Notes: generated by a model from the sequence alone, not told the origin. Numbered from the stretch's first letter, positions 9,227 through 17,604 are shown. The stretch is DNA of 64,000 nucleotides from Actinoplanes sandaracinus (GCF_030009775.1 NZ_JASCTH010000004.1:161660-225659), one strand, 5' to 3'. Numbers and translations: made by a program.

Positions 9227-9853
9227 GTGTCTCCTTTCGCTCGCGACGCCAAGCGCCGGCAAGCCGCACCATTGCGTCCCGACCTGTGTGCGCGGGGCAG
9301 CGCGGCGCGCCGCCAGCGTGAGGATCGTCCGGCCGTTCCACCTGTGCGAAACAGCCTTCATTCGCAGACTAGCGACCGGATCGGGTCCGGCGAGCGCGCG
9401 GGTGCACGGTGTGCAAGACCACACACCAGAGTGGCGAAATCGCAGCTCCGGGGCGGTCGGGGCGATCGGGCACGGTGTGCCCACAGAGAACTCTCCACGA
9501 CGCTCGGATCATTGTGGTGGCGTATGTCGCGGCCGTCACCCGAACCACAGCGGTCGTGAATCCCGCCGTTGAACGATCGTCTCCGCCCGGCGGCGGAAAA
9601 AGTCACGCGAACGCGCGTAACCCGCCTGCGAGGGTGTCGTTGAGTGTGGTGTCGGAGCGCTACGGCGCCCGCAAGGAAAGCGGCCGATGCCCTGTCGGTC
9701 GAGGGGTGGCGGCGGGGCATCGCGCATAGAGGGGCCGGACGTGTGAGGGGTGCGTCCGGCCTCTCCCCTTGCGTGTGCGCCACTTCCGGCCGGCTCTCAG
9801 CGCTGTCTCAGCGCACGGGAGACAGCGGTGACCGCCGGCCGGGGACGGCCGAT
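9227..9853. other. Gene-free region upstream of sucC (627 nt)
   Basis: No convincing gene lies here. The part near sucC should hold the sucCD promoter. An 11-bp direct repeat GCACGGTGTGC occurs at 9404-9414 and 9470-9480, 66 bp apart and about 180-250 bp upstream of sucC. The far end holds the terminator hairpin of the B12-binding gene (9729-9765). Confidence 0.5.
9729..9765 (-). terminator. Stem-loop terminator after B12-binding gene
   Basis: GAGGGGCCGGACG (9729-9741) pairs with CGTCCGGCCTCTC (9753-9765) with one wobble position, around an 11-nt loop. It is about 90 nt past the stop codon of the gene at 9854. Confidence 0.6.
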
Positions 9854-10258
9854 TCAGCCGACCGGCGCCGCCACATTGGCGCGGACCCATTCGACGATGG
9901 ATTCCAGCGACGTACCCGGCGTGAATAGCGCGGCTACCCCGAGTGATTGCAATTCCGAGATGTCGTCCTCGGGAATGATGCCGCCGCCGAATACCACGAT
10001 GTCGGAGGCGTCACGCTCCGCCAACAGTTCGAGCACCCTGCGGAACAACGTCATGTGCGCGCCGGAGAGAACCGACAGGCCGATGCCGTCGGCGTCCTCC
10101 TGAATCGCGGTCTCCACGATCTGCTCCGGTGTCTGGTGCAGGCCCGTGTAGATCACTTCCATGCCGGCGTCGCGCAGGGCCCGCGCGATCACCTTGGCCC
10201 CGCGGTCATGCCCGTCCAGCCCAGGCTTGGCGACGACGACCCTGATCCGTGCTTGCAT
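9854..10258 (-). CDS. Cobalamin-binding small subunit, IcmB-like
   Basis: This 134-residue protein is a free-standing B12-binding domain of the type found at the C-terminus of methylmalonyl-CoA mutase. The cobalamin motif DGHDRG (residues 16-21), with its lower-ligand histidine, is intact, as are LSGAHMTL and [10 protein letters not shown]. It closely resembles remembered IcmB sequences, the small subunit of isobutyryl-CoA mutase; in Streptomyces icmB also lies near pcrA and an M23 gene. IcmB works with a large substrate-binding subunit, which is not in this window. It could instead partner another acyl-CoA mutase. Confidence 0.88.
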   Translation of the reverse strand: MQARIRVVVAKPGLDGHDRGAKVIARALRDAGMEVIYTGLHQTPEQIVETAIQEDADGIGLSVLSGAHMTLFRRVLELLAERDASDIVVFGGGIIPEDDISELQSLGVAALFTPGTSLESIVEWVRANVAAPVG

Positions 10259-10320
10259 GCTGACCCCTTCGGGCTGTCCGACCCCGGTGTCCGGTCGCCA
10301 CGTGCAGGCTCCCCTCCGCG

Positions 10321-10575
10321 GTCACCTGAACGAACGGTAACCTGCCGCGCCCCGCCGGGGTAGCGGGGAGCACAGGACTGGTGGCTAAGCGAATAGTTCT
10401 CTGGGTCACATTACGGAGCGTTTCTGTGCCAATTACCGACCGTTGCCGTAACTCAGATCTGGAAAGGTAACCAATTCGGACAATAGATCATCAATGCTAT
10501 CCAGGAACTGTCACGAAATTGGCGCTGCGACTTGTGACCGGGCTGCCGTTTCGTTACCGTGGCCACGGCTGTCAC
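10321..10575. promoter_or_regulatory. Cluster of GTNAC half-sites upstream of M23 gene
   Basis: Nine GTCAC, GTAAC, GTGAC or GTTAC pentamers fall within 255 bp: 10321, 10337, 10405, 10448, 10467, 10510, 10534, 10553 and 10571. GTAAC/GTTAC and GTCAC/GTGAC are reverse complements of each other. Half-sites of this kind resemble those reported for the actinobacterial regulator MtrA, which controls cell-wall hydrolase genes. The density is seen directly; the link to MtrA is inference. The 420-nt gap (10259-10678) holds no gene. Confidence 0.4.
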
Positions 10576-10678
10576 GCAGGTTCCCCCACAGCGACAGCCC
10601 GGCAGACCACCGTTCAACCCATTTTCCCAGGGTTCGAGCGTGGGCCGCCGCCGCAATGCCACTGACGGAGGACCCTTC

Positions 10679-11419
10679 GTGCGCCAGCGCTTGTCGTCCG
10701 AGCCCGATCGCTATCGCGGTCGGCGTCGCGTACCGACACCTCCGCGCAGCCGCTACGCCGTCGTCGTCACCTCCGCCTTCGTCGGAGCCGGCGTCGTCGC
10801 CCTAGGCGCCGCCGCCAACCTCCCGGACAAGAAGGCCGTCGACCCCGACGTCCTTCAGGGTCTGTCGTCGAAGACCGCCCAGGTCGCCACCGACGCGCTG
10901 GAGAACCGCTCCGGAGAGGGCGCCGCCTCCCGTGGCGAGGACCGTCAGGCCCGCACCGAGCTCACCGCCGAAGAGGCCGCGGCCGACGTCTACGTGCTGC
11001 CCCTCGACGAGTACGAGTTCACCTCGGCCTACGGGGTCCGGTTCGGCAAACTGCACGCCGGCATCGACCTGGCCGCGCCGGAGGGAACGCCCTACAAGGC
11101 GGTGCACGCCGGCACGGTGACCGCCGCCGGTTACAGCGGCGGCTACGGCTACTCGATCACGATCAAGCAGGACGACGGCACCGAGATCATCTACGCCCAC
11201 TCCCGGCGGCTGCTGGTGAACAAGGGTGACCAGGTCAAGGCCGGTCAGGTGATCGCCGAGGTCGGCAACACCGGGTATTCCTACGGCACGCACCTGCACC
11301 TCGAGGTGCACGTCAACGGCACCCCCACCGACCCGATCACGTTCCTCGACGAGCGCGGCGTCGACATCAAGAACCAGCTCGAATCGGTGTACGCGGGTAT
11401 CGCCGCCGAAGCTTCCTGA
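10679..11419 (+). CDS. M23 family peptidase, membrane-anchored
   Basis: This 246-residue protein is a predicted zinc peptidase that cuts peptidoglycan cross-bridges or stem peptides outside the membrane. A basic N-terminus is followed by one hydrophobic segment (about residues 27-45), then a charged linker. The C-terminal lysostaphin-like domain has the zinc motifs HAGIDLA and HLHLEVH. I prefer the GTG at 10679, because GGAGG lies 7 nt upstream. An in-frame GTG at 10559 would add 40 residues of low-complexity sequence. A second M23 gene follows 111 nt downstream. Confidence 0.88.
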   Translation: MRQRLSSEPDRYRGRRRVPTPPRSRYAVVVTSAFVGAGVVALGAAANLPDKKAVDPDVLQGLSSKTAQVATDALENRSGEGAASRGEDRQARTELTAEEAAADVYVLPLDEYEFTSAYGVRFGKLHAGIDLAAPEGTPYKAVHAGTVTAAGYSGGYGYSITIKQDDGTEIIYAHSRRLLVNKGDQVKAGQVIAEVGNTGYSYGTHLHLEVHVNGTPTDPITFLDERGVDIKNQLESVYAGIAAEAS

Positions 11420-11435
11420 TCAACCTGGTTGCAGG

Positions 11436-11451
11436 ACGGTAGAAGTACCGT
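11436..11451 (+). terminator. Short hairpin after first M23 gene
   Basis: ACGGTA pairs with TACCGT around a GAAG loop and runs into TTT, 17 nt past the stop codon. It is short but correctly placed and oriented. Confidence 0.5.
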
Positions 11452-11490
11452 TTCGCCCATCAGCGCCCCCCGCCCCGGGCCGACAGGTAC

Positions 11491-11508
11491 GTGACAGCAC
11501 AACGTCAC
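11491..11508. promoter_or_regulatory. GTGAC/GTCAC inverted pair before second M23 gene
   Basis: GTGAC (11491-11495) and GTCAC (11504-11508) form an inverted repeat 8 nt apart, 23 nt before the second M23 start. The same pentamers crowd the promoter of the first M23 gene, which hints at a shared regulator. Confidence 0.35.
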
Positions 11509-11530
11509 GGCAGTCGGGAGGGGCATCCGC

Positions 11531-12304
11531 GTGGGGCAGCATTCGTCATCCGGTCGAGGTGGACGCCGCCGGCAGGAGAGCCTGCACCGGCACCGTGCCC
11601 CGGCCTTCCCCGCGCTCTTCGCCACCCGTAGCCGTTCCGCGCTCTCGGTCACCGCGCTGAGCGCGACGCTGGCCGCCGGTGTCGGCATCGCCGGTGTCGC
11701 GGCCTCCGCAGCTCCGGTCGGTGGCACAGGCGGCGCCTCCGGCCCGCACACGGCGGCACACGCTCCCGCCGCCCTGCCGATCATCCCGCCCGACGGCGAC
11801 GAGGCCCCCGGCAAGACCCACCCGCGCCTGGAGGCGACCGTCGAGGCCGAGAGCCGGTCCGCCGCCCCGGCACGCCGCAAGACCCGCCCCCTGCCGAAGG
11901 CGCAGTGGGTGCATCCGCTCTCGTCCGCCGAGGTCACGTCCTGTTTCGGGCCGCGCTGGGGACGGCTGCACGCCGGTGTCGACCTGGCCGCGCCGCACGG
12001 CGCCAGGGTGGTCGCGGCCGGGGCCGGTGTGGTGATCTCAGCCGGCCCGAACGGTGGTTACGGCAACGCGATCCTGATCGACCACGGAAACGGCTGGCTC
12101 ACCCATTACGGTCACCTGTCGGCGATCGGCGTCGAGGTCGGCCAGGCGGTCAAGGCCTCCGAGCACATCGGCGACGAAGGCTCGACCGGGCACTCGACCG
12201 GGCCCCACCTGCACTTCGAGGTGCATCAGGGGCATTTCCAGAACCCGGTCGAACCGACCGCGTGGATGCACGAGCACGGGGTGGAGATCCCTGGCTGCGC
12301 CTGA
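11531..12304 (+). CDS. M23 family peptidase
   Basis: This 257-residue secreted or membrane-anchored protein has a basic N-terminus, a hydrophobic segment around residues 35-62 (LSVTALSATLAAGVGIAGVA) and an Ala/Pro-rich linker. Its C-terminal M23 domain has HAGVDLA and HLHFEVH zinc motifs and a CFGPRWG entry. The role is peptidoglycan turnover, as for its neighbour; the two share the domain but differ in the linker. The GTG start has a GGGAGG site upstream. It converges on pcrA with only 6 nt between the stops. Confidence 0.87.
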   Translation: MGQHSSSGRGGRRRQESLHRHRAPAFPALFATRSRSALSVTALSATLAAGVGIAGVAASAAPVGGTGGASGPHTAAHAPAALPIIPPDGDEAPGKTHPRLEATVEAESRSAAPARRKTRPLPKAQWVHPLSSAEVTSCFGPRWGRLHAGVDLAAPHGARVVAAGAGVVISAGPNGGYGNAILIDHGNGWLTHYGHLSAIGVEVGQAVKASEHIGDEGSTGHSTGPHLHFEVHQGHFQNPVEPTAWMHEHGVEIPGCA

Positions 12305-12310
12305 CCGGGG

Positions 12311-14731
12311 TCACAGCTTCTCGATCGGGGCGTGCCTCAGCACGAGCCACATCACCTGGTCACCGAAGTCGATCTGGACCCGGGTGCCCGGACCCTGCCC
12401 CTCGACGGCCAGCACCCGGCCCAGGCCGTAGCGCTGGTGGTTGACCCGGTCGCCCGTGTCGACCTTGGGGGTGGATTTCAGGTCGCTCGCGGTGGCCAGC
12501 TTGCTGCCGTCGATACCGAGGCGCTCGGCGATGCGCTGCGCCTTGGGCGTACCACCGGAGAAACCGCCGCCGCGCTGGCGGTCGCCGCTGCCGTAACCAC
12601 CGCGGCCACCGACCCCGCCGCCGGTTCCCGACCAGGAGGTGTACGACCCACCGGTGCGCTCCCAGCGCACCAGCTCGACCGGCAGCTCGTCGGTGAACCG
12701 GGAGGGCGGGTTGTACTGCGGCTGGCCCCACGCCGACCGGGTGACCGCCCGGGACAGGTAGAGCCGCTGCCGGGCCCGGGTGATGCCCACGTAGGCCAGG
12801 CGGCGCTCCTCTTCCAGCTCGGAGTTGTCGCCGAGGGCCCGCATGTGCGGGAAGACGCCGTCTTCCAGGCCGGTCAGGAACACCACCGGGAACTCCAGGC
12901 CCTTCGCGGTGTGCAGGGTCATCAGCGTGACCACGCCCTGGTGGTCGGGGTCGTCGCTGGGAATCTGATCGGCATCGGCCACCAGCGCCACCTGCTCCAG
13001 GAACCCGGCCAGCGTCGCGACCTGGCCCGCCTCCTCGTCGGCGAGGGACTCGACGCGCTCGGTGTATTCCCGGGCGACACTCACCAGCTCCTGGAGGTTC
13101 TCCACCCGGCCCTGGTCCTGCGGGTCGAGGCTCTCCTCCAGCTCGCTGAGCAGGCCCGAACGCTGGAGCACCGCTTCCAGCACCTCTTCCGGCGGGGCGG
13201 ACAGCGCCAGCGCCCGCAGGTCGTCGAGGAGCCGCACGAAGTCGTTGATGCTGTTGACCGCCCGGGTCGAGATGCCCGGCGCGTCCTTGGCCCGGCGCAG
13301 CGCCTGGCCGAACGAGACCCGGTCACGCGACGACAGCGCCTCGATGCACGCCTCGGCCCGGTCGCCGATGCCGCGTTTCGGGGTGTTCAGCACCCGGCGG
13401 ATGCTGACCGTGTCGTCGTCGTTCACGATCGCCCGCAGGTAGCCGAGGGCGTCGCGGACCTCCTTGCGCTCGTAGAAGCGCACCCCGCCGACCACCTTGT
13501 AAGGCAGGCCGACCCGGATGAACACCTCCTCGAAGACCCGGGACTGGGCGTTGGTGCGGTAGAACACCGCCACGTCGCCCGGACGCACCTCGTGGTTGTC
13601 GCAGAGGCGGTCGATCTCCCGTGCCACCCAGTCGGCCTCGGCGTGCTCGGTGTCGGCCACATAGCCGACGATCTGCTCGCCGGCGCCCTGGTCGCTCCAG
13701 AGCCGTTTGGGTTTGCGGGAGGTGTTCCGGTCGATCACCGCGTTGGCGGCGGACAGGATGGTCTGGGTGGAACGGTAGTTCTGCTCCAGCAGGATGGTGC
13801 GGGCTTCCGGGTAGTCCCGCTCGAACTCCAGGATGTTCCGGATCGTGGCGCCACGGAACGCGTAGATCGACTGGTCCGCGTCGCCGACCACGCACAGCTC
13901 GCTCGGCTCGATGTCGCCGCCGCCCACACCGACCAGCTCACGGATCAAGGTGTACTGGGCGTGGTTGGTGTCCTGGTACTCGTCGACCATCACGTGCCGG
14001 AAACGGCGCCGGTAGACCTCGGCGACCTGCGGGTGCGACTGGAAGAGGTGCACCACGGTCATGATGATGTCGTCGAAGTCGAGAGCGTGCGCCTCACGCA
14101 GCCGCCGCTGGTAGAGCTCGTAGGCCTCGGCGACGGCCCGCTCGTTCGGCCCCTTCGCGTCCTTCTTGTAGTCCTCCGGCTGGACCAGCTCGTTCTTCAG
14201 GTTCGACACCTGGGCGGCCAGGCCCCGCGCGGTGTAACGCTTCGGGTCGAGGTCTAGCTCACGGGCGACCAGTGTCATCAGGCGGCGTGAGTCGTCGGCG
14301 TCATAGATCGAGAAGGTGCTCTTCAGCCCGGCGTGCTCGTGCTCGGCCCGCAGGATCCGCACGCACGCCGAGTGGAACGTCGACACCCACATCAGCCGGG
14401 CGCGCGGGCCGACCAGGTGGGCGACCCGCTCCTTCATCTCACCGGCGGCCTTGTTGGTGAACGTGATCGCGATGATCTGACCGGGGTGCACGTCGCGCTC
14501 GGCCAGCAGATAGGCGATCCGGTGGGTGAGCACCCTGGTCTTGCCCGAACCCGCACCGGCCACGATGAGCAGCGGCCCGCCGGAGTGGGTCACCGCGTCC
14601 CGCTGGGGGCCGTTGAGGCCGGTCAGCAGCGCCTCCGGGTCGAGCCGGCGGGGCGCCGGCCGGGGTGCCTCCGGGGTCCGCACCGCGGGCAGGGAGAACA
14701 GGGCTTCGGAAGGTTCTGAGGGAGTACGCAT
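12311..14731 (-). CDS. pcrA: ATP-dependent DNA helicase PcrA/UvrD
   Basis: This 806-residue SF1A helicase unwinds DNA in repair and removes bound proteins. The helicase motifs occur in order: Walker A (AGAGSGKTRVLTHRIA), DEYQDTNHAQY, GDADQSIYAFRGA, QNYRSTQTI, TLHTAKGLEFPVVFL and YVGITRARQRLYLSRA. A glycine-rich stretch near the C-terminus precedes a compact Tudor-like end (RYGLGRVLAVEG). I chose the start at 14731 (MRTPSEPSE); the longer frame adds 20 unlikely residues. The position next to M23 genes and chorismate mutase is conserved in actinobacteria. Confidence 0.95.
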   Translation of the reverse strand: MRTPSEPSEALFSLPAVRTPEAPRPAPRRLDPEALLTGLNGPQRDAVTHSGGPLLIVAGAGSGKTRVLTHRIAYLLAERDVHPGQIIAITFTNKAAGEMKERVAHLVGPRARLMWVSTFHSACVRILRAEHEHAGLKSTFSIYDADDSRRLMTLVARELDLDPKRYTARGLAAQVSNLKNELVQPEDYKKDAKGPNERAVAEAYELYQRRLREAHALDFDDIIMTVVHLFQSHPQVAEVYRRRFRHVMVDEYQDTNHAQYTLIRELVGVGGGDIEPSELCVVGDADQSIYAFRGATIRNILEFERDYPEARTILLEQNYRSTQTILSAANAVIDRNTSRKPKRLWSDQGAGEQIVGYVADTEHAEADWVAREIDRLCDNHEVRPGDVAVFYRTNAQSRVFEEVFIRVGLPYKVVGGVRFYERKEVRDALGYLRAIVNDDDTVSIRRVLNTPKRGIGDRAEACIEALSSRDRVSFGQALRRAKDAPGISTRAVNSINDFVRLLDDLRALALSAPPEEVLEAVLQRSGLLSELEESLDPQDQGRVENLQELVSVAREYTERVESLADEEAGQVATLAGFLEQVALVADADQIPSDDPDHQGVVTLMTLHTAKGLEFPVVFLTGLEDGVFPHMRALGDNSELEEERRLAYVGITRARQRLYLSRAVTRSAWGQPQYNPPSRFTDELPVELVRWERTGGSYTSWSGTGGGVGGRGGYGSGDRQRGGGFSGGTPKAQRIAERLGIDGSKLATASDLKSTPKVDTGDRVNHQRYGLGRVLAVEGQGPGTRVQIDFGDQVMWLVLRHAPIEKL

Positions 14732-14899
14732 CGCGGGAGCCAGTGTATGCCGACCCACCGACAGGAATTCCGCGCCGACCCGTGCACACATCGGCGTCCG
14801 GCAATCAATCTGTCACCCTGAAGTGCTGGCGGGGATTCCTCCGATCCACCAGGCTGGCCAGGTTGGTGAAAAAGTCTCTCCGATCGGGGGATCGATCAC

Positions 14900-16735
14900 A
14901 TGACTCTTCCCCACCGGCGCCGCCTCGCCCTGCCGATGGCCGTGCTCGCCGCCGCCGGAGTGCTGACGGCGATCCCGGCCCCGCGGACCGCCGCCGCCAC
15001 CCCGCCCGGGTTCGCCCCGGTCTCCGTCTCCTACGGGATCCCTTCGGGGAGCACCGTGCAAGGCCAGTTCCTCAGCTACAACGACTTCCACGGTGCGATC
15101 GACCCACCGACCGGCAGCGGCGCGGTGGTCAACGCCGGCGGCGCCGGCACCCCGGCCGGCGGCGTGGAGTACCTGGCGACATATCTGAAGAACCTGCGCG
15201 CCTCGGCGGCCGCCGAGGGCCGCCAGACGATCACCGCCGGCGCCGGCGACCTGATCGGCGCGACCCCGCTGGTCAGCGCCGCGTTCCACGACGAGCCGAC
15301 GATCGAGCTGATGAACGAGATCGGGCTTCAGGTGAGCTCGGTCGGCAACCACGAGTTCGACGAGGGCGTGGCCGAGCTGCTCCGGATCCAGCGCGGCGGC
15401 TGTCACCCCGCCGACGGCTGCCAGGACGGCGACCCGTATGCGGGCGCCCGGTTCACCTATCTCGCGGCCAACACCATCAGCAACCGGACCAACCTGCCGA
15501 TTCTCCCGCCCATCGAGATCAAGTGGGTGAACGGCGTACCGGTCGGCTTCATCGGCATGACGCTGGAGGGCACGGCGGGCATCGTCAACCCGGCCGGCGT
15601 CAAGGACGTGCACTTCACCGACGAGGTGGAGACCGCCAACGAGTGGAGCAACGTGCTGCGGCTCTTCGGGGTGAAGGCACAGGTGCTGCTCCTGCACGAG
15701 GGCGGTTCGCAGGGCGCGGCCACGCCGGCGCCGGGCGTCTCCGACTGCGTCGGCTTCACCGGGCCGGTGAAGCCGATCGTGGCGGGCCTCAACCCGGAGA
15801 TCAGCATCGTGATCTCCGGGCACACGCACCGCTTCTACTCGTGCAAGCTGCCCAACAGCAAGGGCCGCGACACCATCGTCACCAGCGCCGGCGCCAACGG
15901 GCAGCTGGTCACCGACATCGATTACACGCTGGACCGCCGGACCCGCCGGTTCACCGAGATCACCGCCCGCAACGTGATCGTGGAGAACGGGGTGCCGGAC
16001 GGCAACGGCGGCTGGAAGCGGGACGCCGCCGGGGCCTACCTGAAGAACCCCGACACCGTCGACGCCGCCGCGAAGAGGGTGGCCGACAAGTACCGCGCCG
16101 CCGTCGCGCCGATCGCCAACCGGCTGGTCGGCAGCATCAGCGCGGACATCGTACGGACCGCTACCCCGGCTGGGGAGAGCCCGCTCGGCGACGTGATCGC
16201 CGACGCGCAGCTCGCCTACACGCGCGGCGCCGGCGCGCGGATCGCCCTGATGAACCCGGGCGGCATCCGCGCCGATCTGGACGCCGACCAGTCCTCCGGC
16301 GGCGAGGCCTACGGCCAGGTCACCTATGGCGAGGCGTTCACCGTGCAGCCGTTCAACAACCTGGTGGTCACGCAGACCCTCACCGGCGCAAAGCTCAAGG
16401 ACGTGCTGGAGCAGCAGTTCGTCGGCTTCGGCGGGCAGACCACCCAGCGGATCCTGCAGGTGTCGGCGGGCCTGACCTACACCTGGAGCGCCTCGGCCGC
16501 GCCCGGATCGAAGATCACCGACCTGTCACTAGACGGGACACCGATCGACCCGGCCGCGAACTACCTGGTCACCACCAACGACTACCTGGCCAACGGCGGT
16601 GACGGCTTCAGCACCCTGACCCTGGGATCGGGACGGGTCACCGCGCCCGGCTTCGATGTGGACGCTCTGGTGGCGTACCTCGCCACCGGCCCGATCGCGC
16701 CGGGACCGGCCGACCGCATCTCCACCACCGCCTGA
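14900..16735 (+). CDS. Secreted bifunctional metallophosphatase / 5'-nucleotidase
   Basis: This 611-residue exported enzyme should release nucleosides and phosphate from extracellular nucleotides. A signal peptide covers about residues 1-36 (basic start, hydrophobic core, AAAATPPG). The metallophosphatase domain has SYNDFHGAID, GAGDLIGA, VGNHEFDEG and VISGHTHRFYS metal-binding motifs. The nucleotide-binding C-terminal domain has NPGGIRADLD, YGEAFTVQPFNN and TNDYLANGGDGF. No membrane anchor or LPXTG sorting motif is seen, so it is probably soluble outside. No terminator is obvious before the chorismate mutase leader. Confidence 0.93.
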   Translation: MTLPHRRRLALPMAVLAAAGVLTAIPAPRTAAATPPGFAPVSVSYGIPSGSTVQGQFLSYNDFHGAIDPPTGSGAVVNAGGAGTPAGGVEYLATYLKNLRASAAAEGRQTITAGAGDLIGATPLVSAAFHDEPTIELMNEIGLQVSSVGNHEFDEGVAELLRIQRGGCHPADGCQDGDPYAGARFTYLAANTISNRTNLPILPPIEIKWVNGVPVGFIGMTLEGTAGIVNPAGVKDVHFTDEVETANEWSNVLRLFGVKAQVLLLHEGGSQGAATPAPGVSDCVGFTGPVKPIVAGLNPEISIVISGHTHRFYSCKLPNSKGRDTIVTSAGANGQLVTDIDYTLDRRTRRFTEITARNVIVENGVPDGNGGWKRDAAGAYLKNPDTVDAAAKRVADKYRAAVAPIANRLVGSISADIVRTATPAGESPLGDVIADAQLAYTRGAGARIALMNPGGIRADLDADQSSGGEAYGQVTYGEAFTVQPFNNLVVTQTLTGAKLKDVLEQQFVGFGGQTTQRILQVSAGLTYTWSASAAPGSKITDLSLDGTPIDPAANYLVTTNDYLANGGDGFSTLTLGSGRVTAPGFDVDALVAYLATGPIAPGPADRISTTA

Positions 16736-16773
16736 TCAGCATGAACTTTCGTCCCAACACTCGGGCGGTTTCC

Positions 16774-16803
16774 TTGCGGGACCGTCCGAGCCGGGGGCAT
16801 ACT
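16774..16803 (+). promoter_or_regulatory. Promoter for the chorismate mutase leader
   Basis: TTGCGG (16774-16779) and CATACT (16798-16803) are separated by 18 nt and resemble -35 and -10 boxes. Transcription would start about 7 nt further on, at or next to the GTG of the leader reading frame at 16810, giving a leaderless message. Confidence 0.5.
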
Positions 16804-16809
16804 CGGCTC

Positions 16810-16875
16810 GTGATCCAGCAGGCGCGATTCTTTTCCTATGGCACCGGACGCCCGGCAGCCGTAGGTCGCTCCTGA
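16810..16875 (+). CDS. Putative Phe/Tyr attenuator leader peptide
   Basis: This 21-codon reading frame starts with GTG at 16810 and ends at TGA 16873-16875. Codons 7, 8 and 10 are Phe, Phe and Tyr (the run FFSY). It lies upstream of chorismate mutase, the first enzyme of the Phe/Tyr branch, and a 12-bp hairpin follows 12 nt after the stop. This is the layout of an amino-acid attenuator: a ribosome waiting for charged tRNA-Phe or tRNA-Tyr would change the folding downstream. A predicted promoter places the RNA start at the GTG, so the peptide could be translated from a leaderless message. Confidence 0.5.
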   Translation: MIQQARFFSYGTGRPAAVGRS

Positions 16876-16887
16876 ATCCCAGACCTT

Positions 16888-16923
16888 CATCAAGCCCCGG
16901 GCCTCCCAGCTCGGGGCTTGATG
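16888..16923 (+). terminator. Attenuator-type hairpin before chorismate mutase
   Basis: CATCAAGCCCCG (16888-16899) pairs perfectly with CGGGGCTTGATG (16912-16923) around a 12-nt loop, 47 nt upstream of the chorismate mutase start. A competing pairing is possible between GCCCGG in the leader (16850-16855) and CCGGGC (16897-16902), which overlaps the left arm. There is no T run, so termination would depend on the GC-rich stem or on Rho. Confidence 0.5.
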
Positions 16924-16970
16924 CTGTCCGGGCCGGGGCGCCCGGGACGCCAGCACCCGAGGAGCACAAC

Positions 16971-17261
16971 ATGACCGCCGACGTGATGGACCAGACCACC
17001 GGCGCGGGCGAGGACGCCGCCGCCGAGAAGATCCGCGGCATCCGCGAGCGGATCAACGAGATCGATGAGGCGATCATCGCCCTCTGGCAGGAACGCGCGG
17101 CCCTCTCCCAGGAGGTCGGCAAGACCCGCATGGCCAGCGGCGGCACCCGCCTGGTGCTGGCCCGTGAGCGCGAGATCATCGAGCACTTCCGCGAGGCGCT
17201 GGGGCCGGACGGCACCCAGGTCGCGCTGCTCCTGCTGCGTTCGGGCCGAGGTCCCCTCTAG
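16971..17261 (+). CDS. Chorismate mutase (AroQ fold, monofunctional)
   Basis: This 96-residue cytoplasmic all-helical enzyme converts chorismate to prephenate for Phe and Tyr synthesis. The AroQ pattern is visible: IRGIRERINEIDEAIIALW (helix 1, with the active-site Arg), ERAALSQEVGKTRM (Lys) and an Arg-rich RLVLAREREIIEHFRE segment. It resembles the short cytoplasmic actinobacterial enzyme Rv0948c, which also lies beside the helicase gene and is activated by DAHP synthase. A GAGGAG ribosome site precedes the ATG at 16971. Expression is probably controlled by the upstream leader. Confidence 0.9.
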   Translation: MTADVMDQTTGAGEDAAAEKIRGIRERINEIDEAIIALWQERAALSQEVGKTRMASGGTRLVLAREREIIEHFREALGPDGTQVALLLLRSGRGPL

Positions 17262-17530
17262 GCACCACCGGCTTCGGCCACCCGCCACCGGCGGCGGCGC
17301 CACCCACGCCGCCGCCGCCCTCCACGCACCGCAAACGTCCCGCCACCGCCGCACCACCCCCGTCGCCGCGCCGGCCGGTCGCCTCGCCGCCACGCCACCT
17401 CGCTGCCGCACCACCCCGTCGTCGCGTCGCCGCGTCGCCCCGTCGCCCCGTCGCCGCTTCGCCGTTCCGCCGCTTCGCCGTTCCGCCGCTCCGCCGCTCC
17501 GCCGCTCCGCCGCTCCGCCGCTCCGCCGCC
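17262..17530. repeat. GC-rich low-complexity tandem repeat region
   Basis: This gene-free stretch is almost pure GC triplet and nonamer repeats. From about 17416 it is built of GTCGCCGC, CGTCGCCC and TTCGCCGTTCCGCCG blocks, and 17477-17530 is a run of CCGCCGCTC-type 9-bp units. Reading frames on both strands here code only Arg/Gly/Ala repeats and are artefacts. It separates chorismate mutase from the convergent dipeptide transporter operon. Confidence 0.75.
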
Positions 17531-17578
17531 GATCTTGTGGAGTTGTCCGACAACGGCGCAAGGCAAATCCGCAAGATC
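17531..17578. repeat. 48-bp imperfect palindromic element, copy 1
   Basis: The element starts GATCTTG and ends CAAGATC, with CCGACAACGG near the centre. Its two halves are imperfect reverse complements. A second copy of identical length lies at 17605-17652, with about 37 of 48 positions the same. It resembles a repetitive extragenic palindrome. Confidence 0.7.
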
Positions 17579-17604
17579 TCACCGCATGCTCACCACCGCG
17601 ACGC

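Noticed and set aside
9404..9480. 11-bp direct repeat GCACGGTGTGC as an operator pair for sucCD
   Set aside because: It is too far from the start, and the 66-bp spacing does not keep a clear helical phase; noted in the intergenic entry only.
10259..10678. ydaO (cyclic di-AMP) riboswitch before the M23 gene
   Set aside because: Such riboswitches often precede actinobacterial wall hydrolases, but I could not find the conserved core sequences here.
10559..10678. Upstream GTG start for the first M23 peptidase
   Set aside because: It lacks a ribosome site and adds a low-complexity stretch, while GGAGG stands 7 nt before the GTG at 10679; kept only as an alternative.
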